Of a stretch of 64,000 bases of DNA, positions 27,108 to 35,898 are shown in pieces. Below the pieces are notes generated by a model. The model searched no databases. It was not told the DNA's origin and saw nothing but the letters and a program-made list of their open reading frames with translations. Each line of letters opens with the position of its first letter. Positions within the stretch are counted from its first letter, which is position 1. Where the stretch lies: the NCBI RefSeq assembly GCF_000472385.1, contig NZ_AWZU01000002.1, positions 124,001 through 188,000 of the forward strand. The letters are read 5' to 3'. Both the position numbers and the translations under genes were made by a program. Source of the DNA: Bradyrhizobium sp. ARR65 (lineage in GTDB: Bacteria > Pseudomonadota > Alphaproteobacteria > Rhizobiales > Xanthobacteraceae).

Positions 27108-29402
27108 ATGGCAGATCGAAAGGCTATTCGTCCCTATCACCAGCCGGCCGGTGGATGGGGAGCGCTCAAAGCCCTTGGCGAGCACCTCATCGAACAGGGC
27201 ATCGCCTTGAAAGGGACGACGACCTTGAGGCGCATGAACCAGCCCGAGGGTTTCGATTGTCCCGGCTGCGCCTGGCCCGATCCGAAGCACACATCTTCCT
27301 TCGAGTTCTGCGAGAACGGTGCCAAGGCTGTCGCGTGGGAAGCGACTGCGAAGCGCTGCACGCCTGAGTTTTTTACCGAGCACAGCGTGTCCCAGCTTTC
27401 CCGCTGGAGCGACTACGAGCTCGAGATGGTGGGACGGTTGACACATCCGATGGCCTATGATGCGGCTTCCGATCGTTACGTTCCCATCAGTTGGGAAGAA
27501 GCTTTTGCGACAATCGGGCGTCATCTCAATGCGTTGCCCGATCCGAACATGGCGGCGTTCTATACGTCCGGTCGCACCTCGAACGAGGCCGCATTCCTGT
27601 ATCAGCTCTTCGTGCGCGAGTACGGTACCAATAATTTTCCCGACTGCTCGAATATGTGCCACGAGGCGACCAGCGTCGGCCTGCCGTCGTCACTGGGCGT
27701 TGGCAAGGGAACCGTCCTGCTCGACGATTTCGACAAGACCGACTGCATTTTCATCTTCGGTCAAAACCCCGGTACCAACAGCCCGCGTATGATGACGAGT
27801 CTGCGCAACGCGTCCCGCCGCGGCGCGTCAATCATTTCGTTCAACCCTTTTCGGGAGCGGGCGCTTGAGCGCTTCCAGGCGCCGCAGAGCCCGGTCGAAA
27901 TGATGACGCTGACGTCGACGCAGATCAGTTCGCGGCTGTATCAGCTACGCGTCGGCGGAGATATTGCCGTCCTCAAGGGTATCATGAAGCTCATGGTCGA
28001 GGCCGATGAGGCGGCGCGCGCGAAGGAACAGCCGGAGATCCTCGATTGGGATTTCATCCGCGGTCACACTGCCGGCATCGACGCGCTCGTCAAGGATCTG
28101 AAAGCGACGCAATGGGCGGATATCGAGCGCATTTCCGGGCTTGCGCGCGAAGATATTGAATATGCGACCCAAGTCTACATGAAGGCCGAACGCGCGATCA
28201 TCGTGTACGGTATGGGCATCACGCAGCACCGGCAGGGCGCACACAATGTCCAGCAGCTCGCTAATCTGGCCTTGCTGCGCGGCCACATCGGACGGGAAGG
28301 CGCAGGGCTTTGTCCAGTTCGTGGCCACTCGAACGTGCAGGGCGACCGCACGGTTGGCATCACCGAGGTTCCCTCGAAGGAGTTTCTCGATCGCCTGGAG
28401 AAGCGCTTCGGTTTCAAGCCGCCGGCCGCGCCCGGTCACAACGTCGTCACCGCGCTCGAGGCGATGATCCGCGGCGAGGTGAAAGTGTTCATCGGAATGG
28501 GCGGCAACTTTGCTGCAGCCATTCCGGATTGGCAAATGACGCGAGCGGCTCTGACAAGTCTCGGCCTCTCAGTTCATGTGTCCACAAAGCTCAACCGCAG
28601 CCATCTCATCCACGGCCGGAAGGCGCTGATTCTTCCCTGCCTGGGACGCACCGAGATCGACATCCAGGCTGGTGGTCCACAGTCCATTACCGTAGAGGAC
28701 TCCATGTCGATGGTGCATGCGTCGGCGGGTCGAAATCAGCCGGCATCGGAGCATCTCAAGAGTGAACCGGCGATCATTGCCGCGATGGCCCGCGCGACGC
28801 TCGGGAATCGATCCGTCGTCGATTGGGAGGGCTTCGTTGCCGATTACGATCGCATTCGCGATGCGATCGAAGACGTCTTCCCGATTTTCCAGGGCTATAA
28901 TGCCCGCATCCGCATTCCCGGCGGTTTCCATCTCACCTCGACTGCGCGAGAGCGCATTTGGATCACGCCGTCCGGAAAAGCCAATTTCCTTGTCTTCGAC
29001 GGGCTCGGCGAGGATCTACAAGAAAACGATCCCGACGCCCTCTGGCTCAGTACGGTGCGAAGCCATGATCAGTACAACACGACGGTCTATTCCATGTCCG
29101 ATCGCTACCGCGGCGTCTACGGGCAACGTGACGTGGTGTTTCTGAACGCATATGAAATGGAGAAGCGGGGTCTCGCGGATGGCGACCGCGTCGACCTGGT
29201 CACGCTCTCGACAGACGGCGTGGAAAGGAGAGTGCGAAATTTCCGGGCGGTCACCTATTCGTTTCCGGACGGATGCTGCGCGGCATATTATCCCGAGGCC
29301 AATCCGCTCGTTCCGCTGTATGCGCGCGATCCTTTGAGCTTCACGCCATCATACAAGGGTATCCCGATCAAAGTCGTACGCTCGGATGCGGCCGCTGCGT
29401 GA
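27108..29402 (+). CDS. FdhF/YdeP family molybdopterin oxidoreductase
   Basis: This 764-residue enzyme belongs to the YdeP/FdhF subgroup of bis-MGD molybdoenzymes, related to formate dehydrogenase. N-terminal cysteines (Cys51, Cys54, Cys68 in FDCPGCAWPD and SFEFCENG) probably hold an iron-sulfur centre. The molybdenum ligand position aligned with selenocysteine 140 of E. coli FdhH is Cys184 in SNMCHEATSVGL, so selenium is not needed. The C-terminal molydopterin-dinucleotide-binding domain follows residue 620. No Tat signal is visible, so it is cytoplasmic. AAAGG lies upstream of ATG 27108. YdeP has been linked to acid resistance in E. coli, and its substrate is not firmly known; formate is suggested here by the neighbouring oxalate decarboxylase and by fdhD. 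Confidence 0.9.
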   Translation: MADRKAIRPYHQPAGGWGALKALGEHLIEQGIALKGTTTLRRMNQPEGFDCPGCAWPDPKHTSSFEFCENGAKAVAWEATAKRCTPEFFTEHSVSQLSRWSDYELEMVGRLTHPMAYDAASDRYVPISWEEAFATIGRHLNALPDPNMAAFYTSGRTSNEAAFLYQLFVREYGTNNFPDCSNMCHEATSVGLPSSLGVGKGTVLLDDFDKTDCIFIFGQNPGTNSPRMMTSLRNASRRGASIISFNPFRERALERFQAPQSPVEMMTLTSTQISSRLYQLRVGGDIAVLKGIMKLMVEADEAARAKEQPEILDWDFIRGHTAGIDALVKDLKATQWADIERISGLAREDIEYATQVYMKAERAIIVYGMGITQHRQGAHNVQQLANLALLRGHIGREGAGLCPVRGHSNVQGDRTVGITEVPSKEFLDRLEKRFGFKPPAAPGHNVVTALEAMIRGEVKVFIGMGGNFAAAIPDWQMTRAALTSLGLSVHVSTKLNRSHLIHGRKALILPCLGRTEIDIQAGGPQSITVEDSMSMVHASAGRNQPASEHLKSEPAIIAAMARATLGNRSVVDWEGFVADYDRIRDAIEDVFPIFQGYNARIRIPGGFHLTSTARERIWITPSGKANFLVFDGLGEDLQENDPDALWLSTVRSHDQYNTTVYSMSDRYRGVYGQRDVVFLNAYEMEKRGLADGDRVDLVTLSTDGVERRVRNFRAVTYSFPDGCCAAYYPEANPLVPLYARDPLSFTPSYKGIPIKVVRSDAAAA

Positions 29403-29425
29403 TTTGGGGGGCGACTAGCGTCGGA

Positions 29426-29444
29426 CACGGGTGTCTCACCCGTG
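29426..29444. repeat. Hairpin between convergent genes
   Basis: CACGGGTG (29426-29433) and CACCCGTG (29437-29444) form a perfect 8-base-pair stem with a three-base loop, 24 bases after the molybdoenzyme stop codon. No T-run follows, so it is a possible rather than proven transcript end. Confidence 0.5.
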
Positions 29445-29585
29445 CCCCTCGCCGATCTTCCGCTCGTCGTTCCAGGCCTCCACCGCGAACACCACGCGCT
29501 TGCTTTCCAGGTCGATGACAGGCGCGATCGCGCGAACCGAGCGGCCGATGGGCGTTGCAGCCAGATGGCGAACGTTCACTTCGAT
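29436..29585 (-). pseudogene. C-terminal remnant of a FlK-like hotdog thioesterase
   Basis: Read on the minus strand, this stretch encodes an open segment of about 49 residues that ends in a TGA at 29438-29436. It contains VNVRHLAATPIGRSV, then RVVFAVEAWNDERKIGEG. These match the second half of fluoroacetyl-CoA-thioesterase-like (FlK) hotdog proteins, where VxHLAATPxG and FxVEAxDExxxIGEG are conserved. There is no start codon and no first half: the coding sequence of the RND pump ends at 29588, where the fragment begins. The usual tail after IGEG is also missing. It therefore looks like a gene broken by a deletion that joined it to the efflux locus. Confidence 0.62.
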
Positions 29586-29587
29586 GC

Positions 29588-32500
29588 TTATTCCGCGGCG
29601 ACAGTGACAGGCTTTCCGACGCGCGGCTGCTTGCGTCTCGCGAACCAGGAGCCGAGCCTGTCGAGATAGAGGTAGACGACTGGCGTAGTGTACAGCGTCA
29701 GGAGCTGGGACAGCAGCAGGCCGCCGACAATCGTATAGCCGAGGGGCTGTCGCAGCTCCGATCCCGTGCCGGTGCCGACCATCAGGGGCACGCCGCCGAG
29801 CAGCGCTGCCATGGTTGTCATTAGAATGGGCCGGAAGCGCAAGGTGCAGGCTTGATACACAGCCTCTTCCGGGGACGCGCCCTTGCTGCGCTGCACTTCG
29901 AGCGCGAAATCGACCAGCATGATGCCGTTCTTCTTGACAATGCCGATCAGGAGAATGATGCCGATGATCGCGATCACACTGAGGTCCATGCGCACCACCA
30001 TCAGCATCAATAGAGCGCCGATGCCAGCCGAGGGGAGCGTCGAGAGGATCGTGAGCGGATGGATGAAGCTTTCGTAGAGGACGCCGAGGATGATGTAGAT
30101 CACGATCAGGGCCACGCCGATCAGGAGCGGCGTGCCCGACAGCGAGGACTGGAAAGCCTGGGCGTTGCCCTGAAACGATGTGGCGAGCGATTCCGGTTTT
30201 CCCGTTTCCTTCTCGATTTGTTCGATGCCTGCCACCGCATCACCGAGCGCCACGCCCGGCTTCAGGTTGAAGGATATGGTGACGGACGGGAACATGCTCT
30301 GGTGATTGATGAGAATCGGAGCGGGCTTGATCTCGCTGTTGACCAAGGTGCTGAGCGGCACCTGCTGCCCGGTCGAGGAGTTCAGGTAGATCTCGCCGAG
30401 AGCTTCGGGGCCGTATTGGAAGCGCGGCAGCACTTCGAGCACAACGTGGTACTGGTTCAGCGCGGTAAACATGGTCGAGACGATGCGTTGTCCGAATGCA
30501 TCGTCCAGCGTGTTGTCGATCGTCGAGGGAAGAATTCCATGGCTGGAGGCGACTTCGCGATTGACGGTCACATTCAGCAACGGGCCCGCATTGGCCTGGT
30601 CACTTGCGACGTCTGTCACGAAAGGCAGGCTCCTGATCTTTTCCAGGAAAATGGCGGACCAATGTGCGAGCTCATTGGAATCCGCATCCGTCAAGGTATA
30701 TTGGTATTGCGTCTTAGATAGACGCGCGCCGATGGTGATGTCCTGGGCGGCCTGCATGTAAAGCGTGATGCCTTGGATGCGGGCAAGCTGCGGCCGCAGG
30801 CGGTTGATGATGGCATCCGCGCTCGCCTTGCGCTGAGGCTTTGCCTTCAACATGACGAAGATTCGCCCCTGATTGAGCGTCGCGGTCGGCCCGCCCGGCC
30901 CGATATAGCTGACAACCGAGTCGATATCCGGATCTTTCAGCAGGGTATCGACCAACGCTTGCTGGCGTTCGGCCATCGCCGGAAAAGAGATATCCTGCGA
31001 GGCTTCCGTGATGCCCACGATCTGACCGGTGTCTTCCTGCGGGAAAAAGCCCTTGGGGATGACCATGTAGAGATAGCCGGTCAGCATGACCGTGCAGAGC
31101 ATCACGATCAATGTGACGAAGCGGTGCCGCAGCACCACTCTAAGGCCGCGCGCGTATAGGCCGAGCAGTGCATCGAAGCCGTGCTCGAAGGCGAGATAGA
31201 TGCGCCCATGCCGCGTATGGCTATCATCCCGCAGCAGGCGCGAGCACATCATTGGCGTCAATGTCAGCGAGATCACCAGCGACAGCAGCAGCGAAGCCGT
31301 GATCGTGATCGCAAATTCCTGGAACAGCTTGCCGACGTAACCTCCCATCAGAAACAAGGGGATGAAGACGGCGATCAAGGAAAGCGTGATGGAAACGATG
31401 GTGAAGCCGATCTCGCCCGCCCCCTTGAGGGCCGCTTGCATGGGGCTAAGGCCCTGTTCAAGGTAGCGCACGATGTTTTCGATCACGACCACGGCGTCGT
31501 CGACAACGAAGCCGACCGCGATCGAGAGCGCCATCAGCGACAGATTATCCAGGCTGTAGCCGAGCGCATAGAGCACCGCGAAGGTGCCGACCAGTGAGAG
31601 GGGTACGGTGACTGCCGGAATGACCGTCGCCCACAGATTTCTCAGGAAGAGGAAGATCACCATCACCACCAGCGCGACCGTCAGCATGAGGGTGAACTGC
31701 ACGTCCGCGACCGCTGCGCGGATGGTGGTCGTGCGGTCGGCCGCGATCGAGACCTTGATGGCCGGCGGAATTGATGCCTGGATCTTGGGCAGCAAGCTCT
31801 TGATGCGGTCCACGGTCTCGATGACATTGGCGCCGGGAACGCGTTGCACGGCAAGGATGATGGCCGGTTGCTTGCCGTACCATCCGGCCAGCAGGTCGTT
31901 CTCCGGCGCTTCGATCGCCTTGCCGATGTCGCGGACTCGTACGGGGGAGCCGTTGCGATACGCGATGATCAGCTCGTCATAAGCCTCGGGCTTCAACAAC
32001 TGGTCGTTCGTGTTCAATGTGTAGGTGACGCGCGGACTGTTGAGCGTGCCTTTCGCCTGATCGACGTTTGCTTCGGCAATGACACCGCGCACGTCCTCCA
32101 GCCCAATTCCCCGTGCCGCCAAAGCCTGCGGATTGACCTGGATGCGGATCGACGGCTTTTGCTGGCCGCCGATGCCGACCAGGCCGACGCCGGGGATCTG
32201 CGCGATCTTGGGCAGGAGGATATTTTCGGCATAGGCGTCGACGGTCGTCAATGGCAGGGAATCGGATGTGAGCGCGATCAGCATGATCGGCGTTTCGGCG
32301 GGGTTCACTTTCCGGATTGTCGGAGGGTAAGGAATATTCTGGGGTAGGTAGGGGCTGGCCGCATTGATCGCGGACAGGACATCGACGGCGGCACTGTCCA
32401 CCGTGCGCGAAAGTTCGAATTGCACGATAATCTGTGCGACGCCCAAGGCGCTTGACGAGGTCAGTTGCGTGACGCCCGGAATCTGGCTTAGCTGCTGCTC

Positions 32501-32701
32501 GAGCGGCGTGGCCACCGAGGAGGCAATCGTCTGCGGGTCAGCGCCGGGCAGTTGCGCCGAGATCTGGATGGTCGGGTAATTGACGTTCGGCAGCGCGCCA
32601 ACGGGCAGCAGTGGATACGCGGCAAGGCCGCACAACAGCAGGCCGGCCATCAGCAGAACGGTCGCGATCGGCCGAGAAATGAACGGGGCTGACAGGTTCA
32701 T
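29588..32701 (-). CDS. RND multidrug efflux permease (MdtB/MdtC-like)
   Basis: The 1037-residue inner-membrane protein is a proton-driven RND transporter of the hydrophobe/amphiphile family, working as a trimer with a periplasmic adaptor and an outer-membrane channel. The proton-relay aspartate pair lies in GFVVDDAVVVIENI near residue 400, and PNVNYPTIQISAQLPGADP near residue 40 is the family opening. Length and the two large periplasmic loops are normal. Its ATG at 32701 overlaps the adaptor stop codon in an ATGA junction. The sequence is closest in style to the MdtC group, which usually has two permeases; only one is present here. No TolC-type gene is in the locus. Substrates cannot be read from sequence. 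Confidence 0.94.
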   Translation of the reverse strand: MNLSAPFISRPIATVLLMAGLLLCGLAAYPLLPVGALPNVNYPTIQISAQLPGADPQTIASSVATPLEQQLSQIPGVTQLTSSSALGVAQIIVQFELSRTVDSAAVDVLSAINAASPYLPQNIPYPPTIRKVNPAETPIMLIALTSDSLPLTTVDAYAENILLPKIAQIPGVGLVGIGGQQKPSIRIQVNPQALAARGIGLEDVRGVIAEANVDQAKGTLNSPRVTYTLNTNDQLLKPEAYDELIIAYRNGSPVRVRDIGKAIEAPENDLLAGWYGKQPAIILAVQRVPGANVIETVDRIKSLLPKIQASIPPAIKVSIAADRTTTIRAAVADVQFTLMLTVALVVMVIFLFLRNLWATVIPAVTVPLSLVGTFAVLYALGYSLDNLSLMALSIAVGFVVDDAVVVIENIVRYLEQGLSPMQAALKGAGEIGFTIVSITLSLIAVFIPLFLMGGYVGKLFQEFAITITASLLLSLVISLTLTPMMCSRLLRDDSHTRHGRIYLAFEHGFDALLGLYARGLRVVLRHRFVTLIVMLCTVMLTGYLYMVIPKGFFPQEDTGQIVGITEASQDISFPAMAERQQALVDTLLKDPDIDSVVSYIGPGGPTATLNQGRIFVMLKAKPQRKASADAIINRLRPQLARIQGITLYMQAAQDITIGARLSKTQYQYTLTDADSNELAHWSAIFLEKIRSLPFVTDVASDQANAGPLLNVTVNREVASSHGILPSTIDNTLDDAFGQRIVSTMFTALNQYHVVLEVLPRFQYGPEALGEIYLNSSTGQQVPLSTLVNSEIKPAPILINHQSMFPSVTISFNLKPGVALGDAVAGIEQIEKETGKPESLATSFQGNAQAFQSSLSGTPLLIGVALIVIYIILGVLYESFIHPLTILSTLPSAGIGALLMLMVVRMDLSVIAIIGIILLIGIVKKNGIMLVDFALEVQRSKGASPEEAVYQACTLRFRPILMTTMAALLGGVPLMVGTGTGSELRQPLGYTIVGGLLLSQLLTLYTTPVVYLYLDRLGSWFARRKQPRVGKPVTVAAE

Positions 32702-33873
32702 GGAATCGCTTCCTGCACCGCGCTCTGCATGTCGGCCTCCGTTGCAGCCTTGCCGTGCAATTCCCTGACGCGGCTGCCTTGCTGGAGCCTATATTGCCCA
32801 TCGATGACGACCGTCTCGTTCGCCTTGAGGCCATCATCAATGAGCGCCTGCCCCTGGCTGATCTGGGCCACTTTCACCGGCCGCACTTGCGCCGTCTTGT
32901 CCGGCGTCACCACGTAGACGTATGACCCATTCTGACCCTGCTGGACTGCTGAGGCGGCGATCGTCAGTCCATTTTTCCTGATGTCGATGAGCAGGGCGAC
33001 GTTGACGAGCTGGCCCGGCCAGAGCCGGTGCGCAGTGTTCGGAAACTCCGCCTTGAGCTGGATGCTCCCGGTCGTCTGCACGATCTCGTTGTTGACAAGG
33101 AGCAGTGTGCCCTCGTCCAGCTTGATCTTGTTGTCCTGACTATAGGCAATCACCTTCAGCGGGCCCTTGGCCATCTGATCCTGGATTTGCGGCAGATCGG
33201 TTTCCGGAAGCGTGAAAATCAAGGAAATCGGTTCGACCTGAGTGACGACGACGAGCCCGTTCGGATCGGTCGGGTGAATGATGTTACCGACATCGATCTG
33301 CCTGACGCCGGTGATGCCCGGAATCGGCGAGGTCAATCGCGTGTAGCTGAGCTGGACCTTTGCTTGATCGATCTGTGCCTGGTCCGCCTTGACGGCGCTC
33401 TCTAGCTCCGCGACCTGCGCCTTCTGCGTCTCGATGAGCTGCGGTGTGGCGTAGCCCTTGTCGCCTAGCTGGGTGTAGCGCGACAGGTTGGCCTGTGCGT
33501 TCATAAGCTGGGCGTTGTCGCGGGCGAGGTTTGCGGCGAACTGCTCGATCTGCGCCTCATAGGGGCGAGGATCGATCTGGGCGAGTAGATCGCCGGCTTT
33601 CACGCTCTGTCCCTCGACGAAGGTGATTTGCGTGATCTGGCCCTGGATCTGGCTGCGTACGATATCGGTATTGTAGGCGATCACGGTGCCGACGCCGCGA
33701 AGATAGATCGGCACGTCTTTGCTGCGGACCGTCGCGGCCACGACCGGGATTTCCGGCTGTGGTGCTGGCACGGCCGCGTGGGTTGGCACTGCCTTGCGAT
33801 CGAAGTACCAAACCGCGCTCGTCGCCGCGGCGACAATGAGGACGGCTGCAGGAAAGGCGATCTTGTATTTCAC
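32698..33873 (-). CDS. RND efflux periplasmic adaptor (membrane fusion protein, MdtA-like)
   Basis: The 391-residue adaptor links the RND pump to the outer-membrane channel. It has an N-terminal membrane anchor (IAFPAAVLIVAAATSAVWYF), a lipoyl half (VIAYNTDIVRSQIQGQI and GQSVKAGDLLAQIDPRPYEA), an alpha-helical hairpin (about 105-165) rich in Ala, Gln and Lys, and a beta-barrel region (VVTQVEPISLIFTLPETDL). The start is GTG at 33873, giving MKYKIAF, and is translationally coupled to the permease. The gene lies 587 bases from a divergent AraC-type regulator, which is a plausible controller. Confidence 0.93.
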   Translation of the reverse strand: MKYKIAFPAAVLIVAAATSAVWYFDRKAVPTHAAVPAPQPEIPVVAATVRSKDVPIYLRGVGTVIAYNTDIVRSQIQGQITQITFVEGQSVKAGDLLAQIDPRPYEAQIEQFAANLARDNAQLMNAQANLSRYTQLGDKGYATPQLIETQKAQVAELESAVKADQAQIDQAKVQLSYTRLTSPIPGITGVRQIDVGNIIHPTDPNGLVVVTQVEPISLIFTLPETDLPQIQDQMAKGPLKVIAYSQDNKIKLDEGTLLLVNNEIVQTTGSIQLKAEFPNTAHRLWPGQLVNVALLIDIRKNGLTIAASAVQQGQNGSYVYVVTPDKTAQVRPVKVAQISQGQALIDDGLKANETVVIDGQYRLQQGSRVRELHGKAATEADMQSAVQEAIP

Positions 33874-34460
33874 GGCCGTTTGTCTCGCATCAAGGATCGT
33901 TCAATATTTGCTCGGAGAGAAAATCACTGCAGGCGATCGCTGAAGCAGCCAGAGGCATTGCATGGTTCGGGATATTCAAACCCGACGGGAGCGGGCGGCA
34001 GCGGGATCGTCGGCGCCATGCTCATGACCTGGCTCAGTTGGCTAGGGGGCTGGTGGAATGCCCATATGCCGCGACGGCTGCCGATGCTTCAGGTGCCGGC
34101 GGTAAGCGAAGTGCCTCTAACCTGATCGGGTCTCGCAATCCGGGGCTCCTCGGTCGCCTGATCCGAGGTACGTTAGTTTGCGAGCATAGGCCGGTATTTC
34201 AAGAAAGCACGCCACCGCAGGCGTCTCGGCCGCATACCGAAGTATGACTTGCTTAGCCGACGATATACTTATTCGAGACGCCGGTAGAATAGTGAGCGCA
34301 GCGCTGCTCGATATCTTCAGGCTGTAACGGTCGGAATGCCTCGACGAGAAACGCGATTGCGATAGCTGGATTGGCGGGCTGGCCCAATCCAAGGTGCTAT
34401 CCGCGGCGCAGCTCCGAGTGCTTTCGGCTCACGGTCAATACAGTCAAGAGAGATTGATCC
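33874..34460. other. Divergent intergenic region, efflux operon and AraC gene
   Basis: This 587-base stretch must contain the promoters of the efflux operon (minus) and the AraC-type gene (plus). A short open frame at 34019-34126 could encode about 35 residues rich in Trp and Pro, but it has no ribosome binding site or recognisable family and I do not call it. The stretch around 34170-34310 is less GC-rich than its surroundings, consistent with regulatory DNA. Confidence 0.5.
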
Positions 34461-35360
34461 ATGCTGCTGCACTCGCAATTGCTACAAGGAGTTCAAGACG
34501 ATATCGCCGGACGCGTGGCGACCGGCGCAATGCCGGGATTTCCCTCGGGTTTTCTCGGTGGCGAGTCTGTCGCACTTTTATTGAACGATCGGGCTGGTTC
34601 AGCACTCCTGTCGCGTGAGGGCCTGGCCGCGGAGAGTGGGATCATCCTCGCCTTTCAACGGCTTCAAATCGTCCTCGCGGGCGCACAAGCTGAATCGGAC
34701 AAAAGACCGGCTTCCAACATGTCATCCGGGACGGCCGACATTCGCTCGCAAATCGCAGCGCGCCGAGTCGGGTCGGCTCTGCAAAGCCTGCCAACCCGCT
34801 CGGCGTCCAAAGAGATGACAGACCCCGTGATCAGGCGTCTATCCGATGCGCTGGCGGCCGCAGAGGATGCCGCTGACCAGCATTCCACCATCTACGCGGA
34901 CGCCGTGCGGCTCGCTATCGCCATCAGATTGCTTGGGCGGCAGTGCGAAACTCGACCGTCTGCGCCCGACATTGGATCGGTTGAGCCGGAATGCGGCGCG
35001 CGACAGGTCCGAGCTTTGCAAAAATGGCGGCTGAAGCGGATTATCGAATATGTCGATAATCATCTGTCGAGCAAAATAAGCTTGGTTGATTTGGCTGCCG
35101 TTGCGGGGCTGAGCCGAATGCACTTTGCCTCTCAGTTCCGCGCCGCGACCGGGCTGCGTCCGCATGAGTACGTGTTGAGGCGACGAATTCATCGTGCCGA
35201 GGAGTTGCTGCTTCGCTCGACGATGCCGATCGTCGAGATTGCGCTGACCGTCGGCTTCCAGACGCAGGCTCACTTCACCACGGTGTTCAAGCGGTTTGTC
35301 GGGCATACACCCTATCAGTGGCGCAACGCCAATCGAGCCGACAGCCTTGCTGCGATGTAG
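34461..35360 (+). CDS. AraC family transcriptional regulator
   Basis: The 299-residue protein has a C-terminal AraC/XylS DNA-binding domain with two helix-turn-helix units (about 195-295). The first is SKISLVDLAAVAGLSRMHFASQFRAATG and the second is MPIVEIALTVGFQTQAHFTTVFKRFVGHTPYQWR, the latter being the classic family signature. The N-terminal 170 residues match no sensory domain that I know and are not a cupin. ATG 34461 follows AAGAGAGA. It is divergent from the RND pump operon, so control of efflux is the simplest guess, but it may also regulate distant genes. Confidence 0.9.
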   Translation: MLLHSQLLQGVQDDIAGRVATGAMPGFPSGFLGGESVALLLNDRAGSALLSREGLAAESGIILAFQRLQIVLAGAQAESDKRPASNMSSGTADIRSQIAARRVGSALQSLPTRSASKEMTDPVIRRLSDALAAAEDAADQHSTIYADAVRLAIAIRLLGRQCETRPSAPDIGSVEPECGARQVRALQKWRLKRIIEYVDNHLSSKISLVDLAAVAGLSRMHFASQFRAATGLRPHEYVLRRRIHRAEELLLRSTMPIVEIALTVGFQTQAHFTTVFKRFVGHTPYQWRNANRADSLAAM

Positions 35361-35400
35361 CTTCCCTCGGCGTAGCCTGTGCAGGCCCGTGTTGCGCGAA

Positions 35401-35748
35401 CTAGCGCGACGCAAGTGCCCGCCTGGCCTTATCGAGTTCGAGCCTGCACAGGGCAGGGTCTCCGTGGCGGTCGGCCGCCCGGGCGCGTGCGAGCCGATTG
35501 AGCGCGCGCTCCAGGCCGCGGCCGGGCGGTCCCTCGGCTGCAGCAATCGATCCCGGTGTCGGTTGATATCCGCGAAGGGCATCGACGCTTTCGGGCTTCC
35601 ACGGACCTGCACCCGCATTCCTGTCGATGGCCGCATCGACCTGCGCCTGAAGCCGATCGATGGCGGCCTTGCAGGGGCCCGCGAAAGCGGGCGATGCCGA
35701 AAATAGTAACACAATGAAGGCAATGCTGGATGACGGGTATCTTTTCAC
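35401..35748 (-). CDS. Small secreted protein of unknown function
   Basis: A 115-residue protein starting at GTG 35748, chosen because AAGGAGA lies about eight bases upstream and a good signal peptide follows (SSIAFIVLLFSASPAFA, cleaved before GPCKAAIDRL). The mature part is predicted helical, with Ala, Arg and Leu rich segments (LQAQVDAAIDRNAG and LERALNRLARARAADRHGD) and two cysteines, Cys in GPCKAA and in PALCRLEL, that could pair in the periplasm. I know no family name for it; similar short secreted helical proteins are common in Bradyrhizobium. It lies convergent with the AraC gene. Confidence 0.75.
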   Translation of the reverse strand: MKRYPSSSIAFIVLLFSASPAFAGPCKAAIDRLQAQVDAAIDRNAGAGPWKPESVDALRGYQPTPGSIAAAEGPPGRGLERALNRLARARAADRHGDPALCRLELDKARRALASR

Positions 35749-35898
35749 GGGTGGGTCTCCTTGAGAAGCCAAACCTGATCGCACTTGAGGCAAATGCCAG
35801 GAGCGACTCCGGTCGTCTTTCCGAAATGACCGTTGGAGCATTCGGTCGAACTGCGCCGTTGTAGCTGCCGGTCTATGACTTTAGTGCTTCGCCTCTGC

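Noticed and set aside
27656..27665. Possible selenocysteine position in the YdeP/FdhF-type enzyme
   Set aside because: The codon at the molybdenum-ligand position is TGC (Cys184), so no selenium insertion is needed.
34019..34126. A possible 35-residue Trp/Pro-rich peptide upstream of the AraC gene
   Set aside because: No ribosome binding site, no known family and no conserved context.
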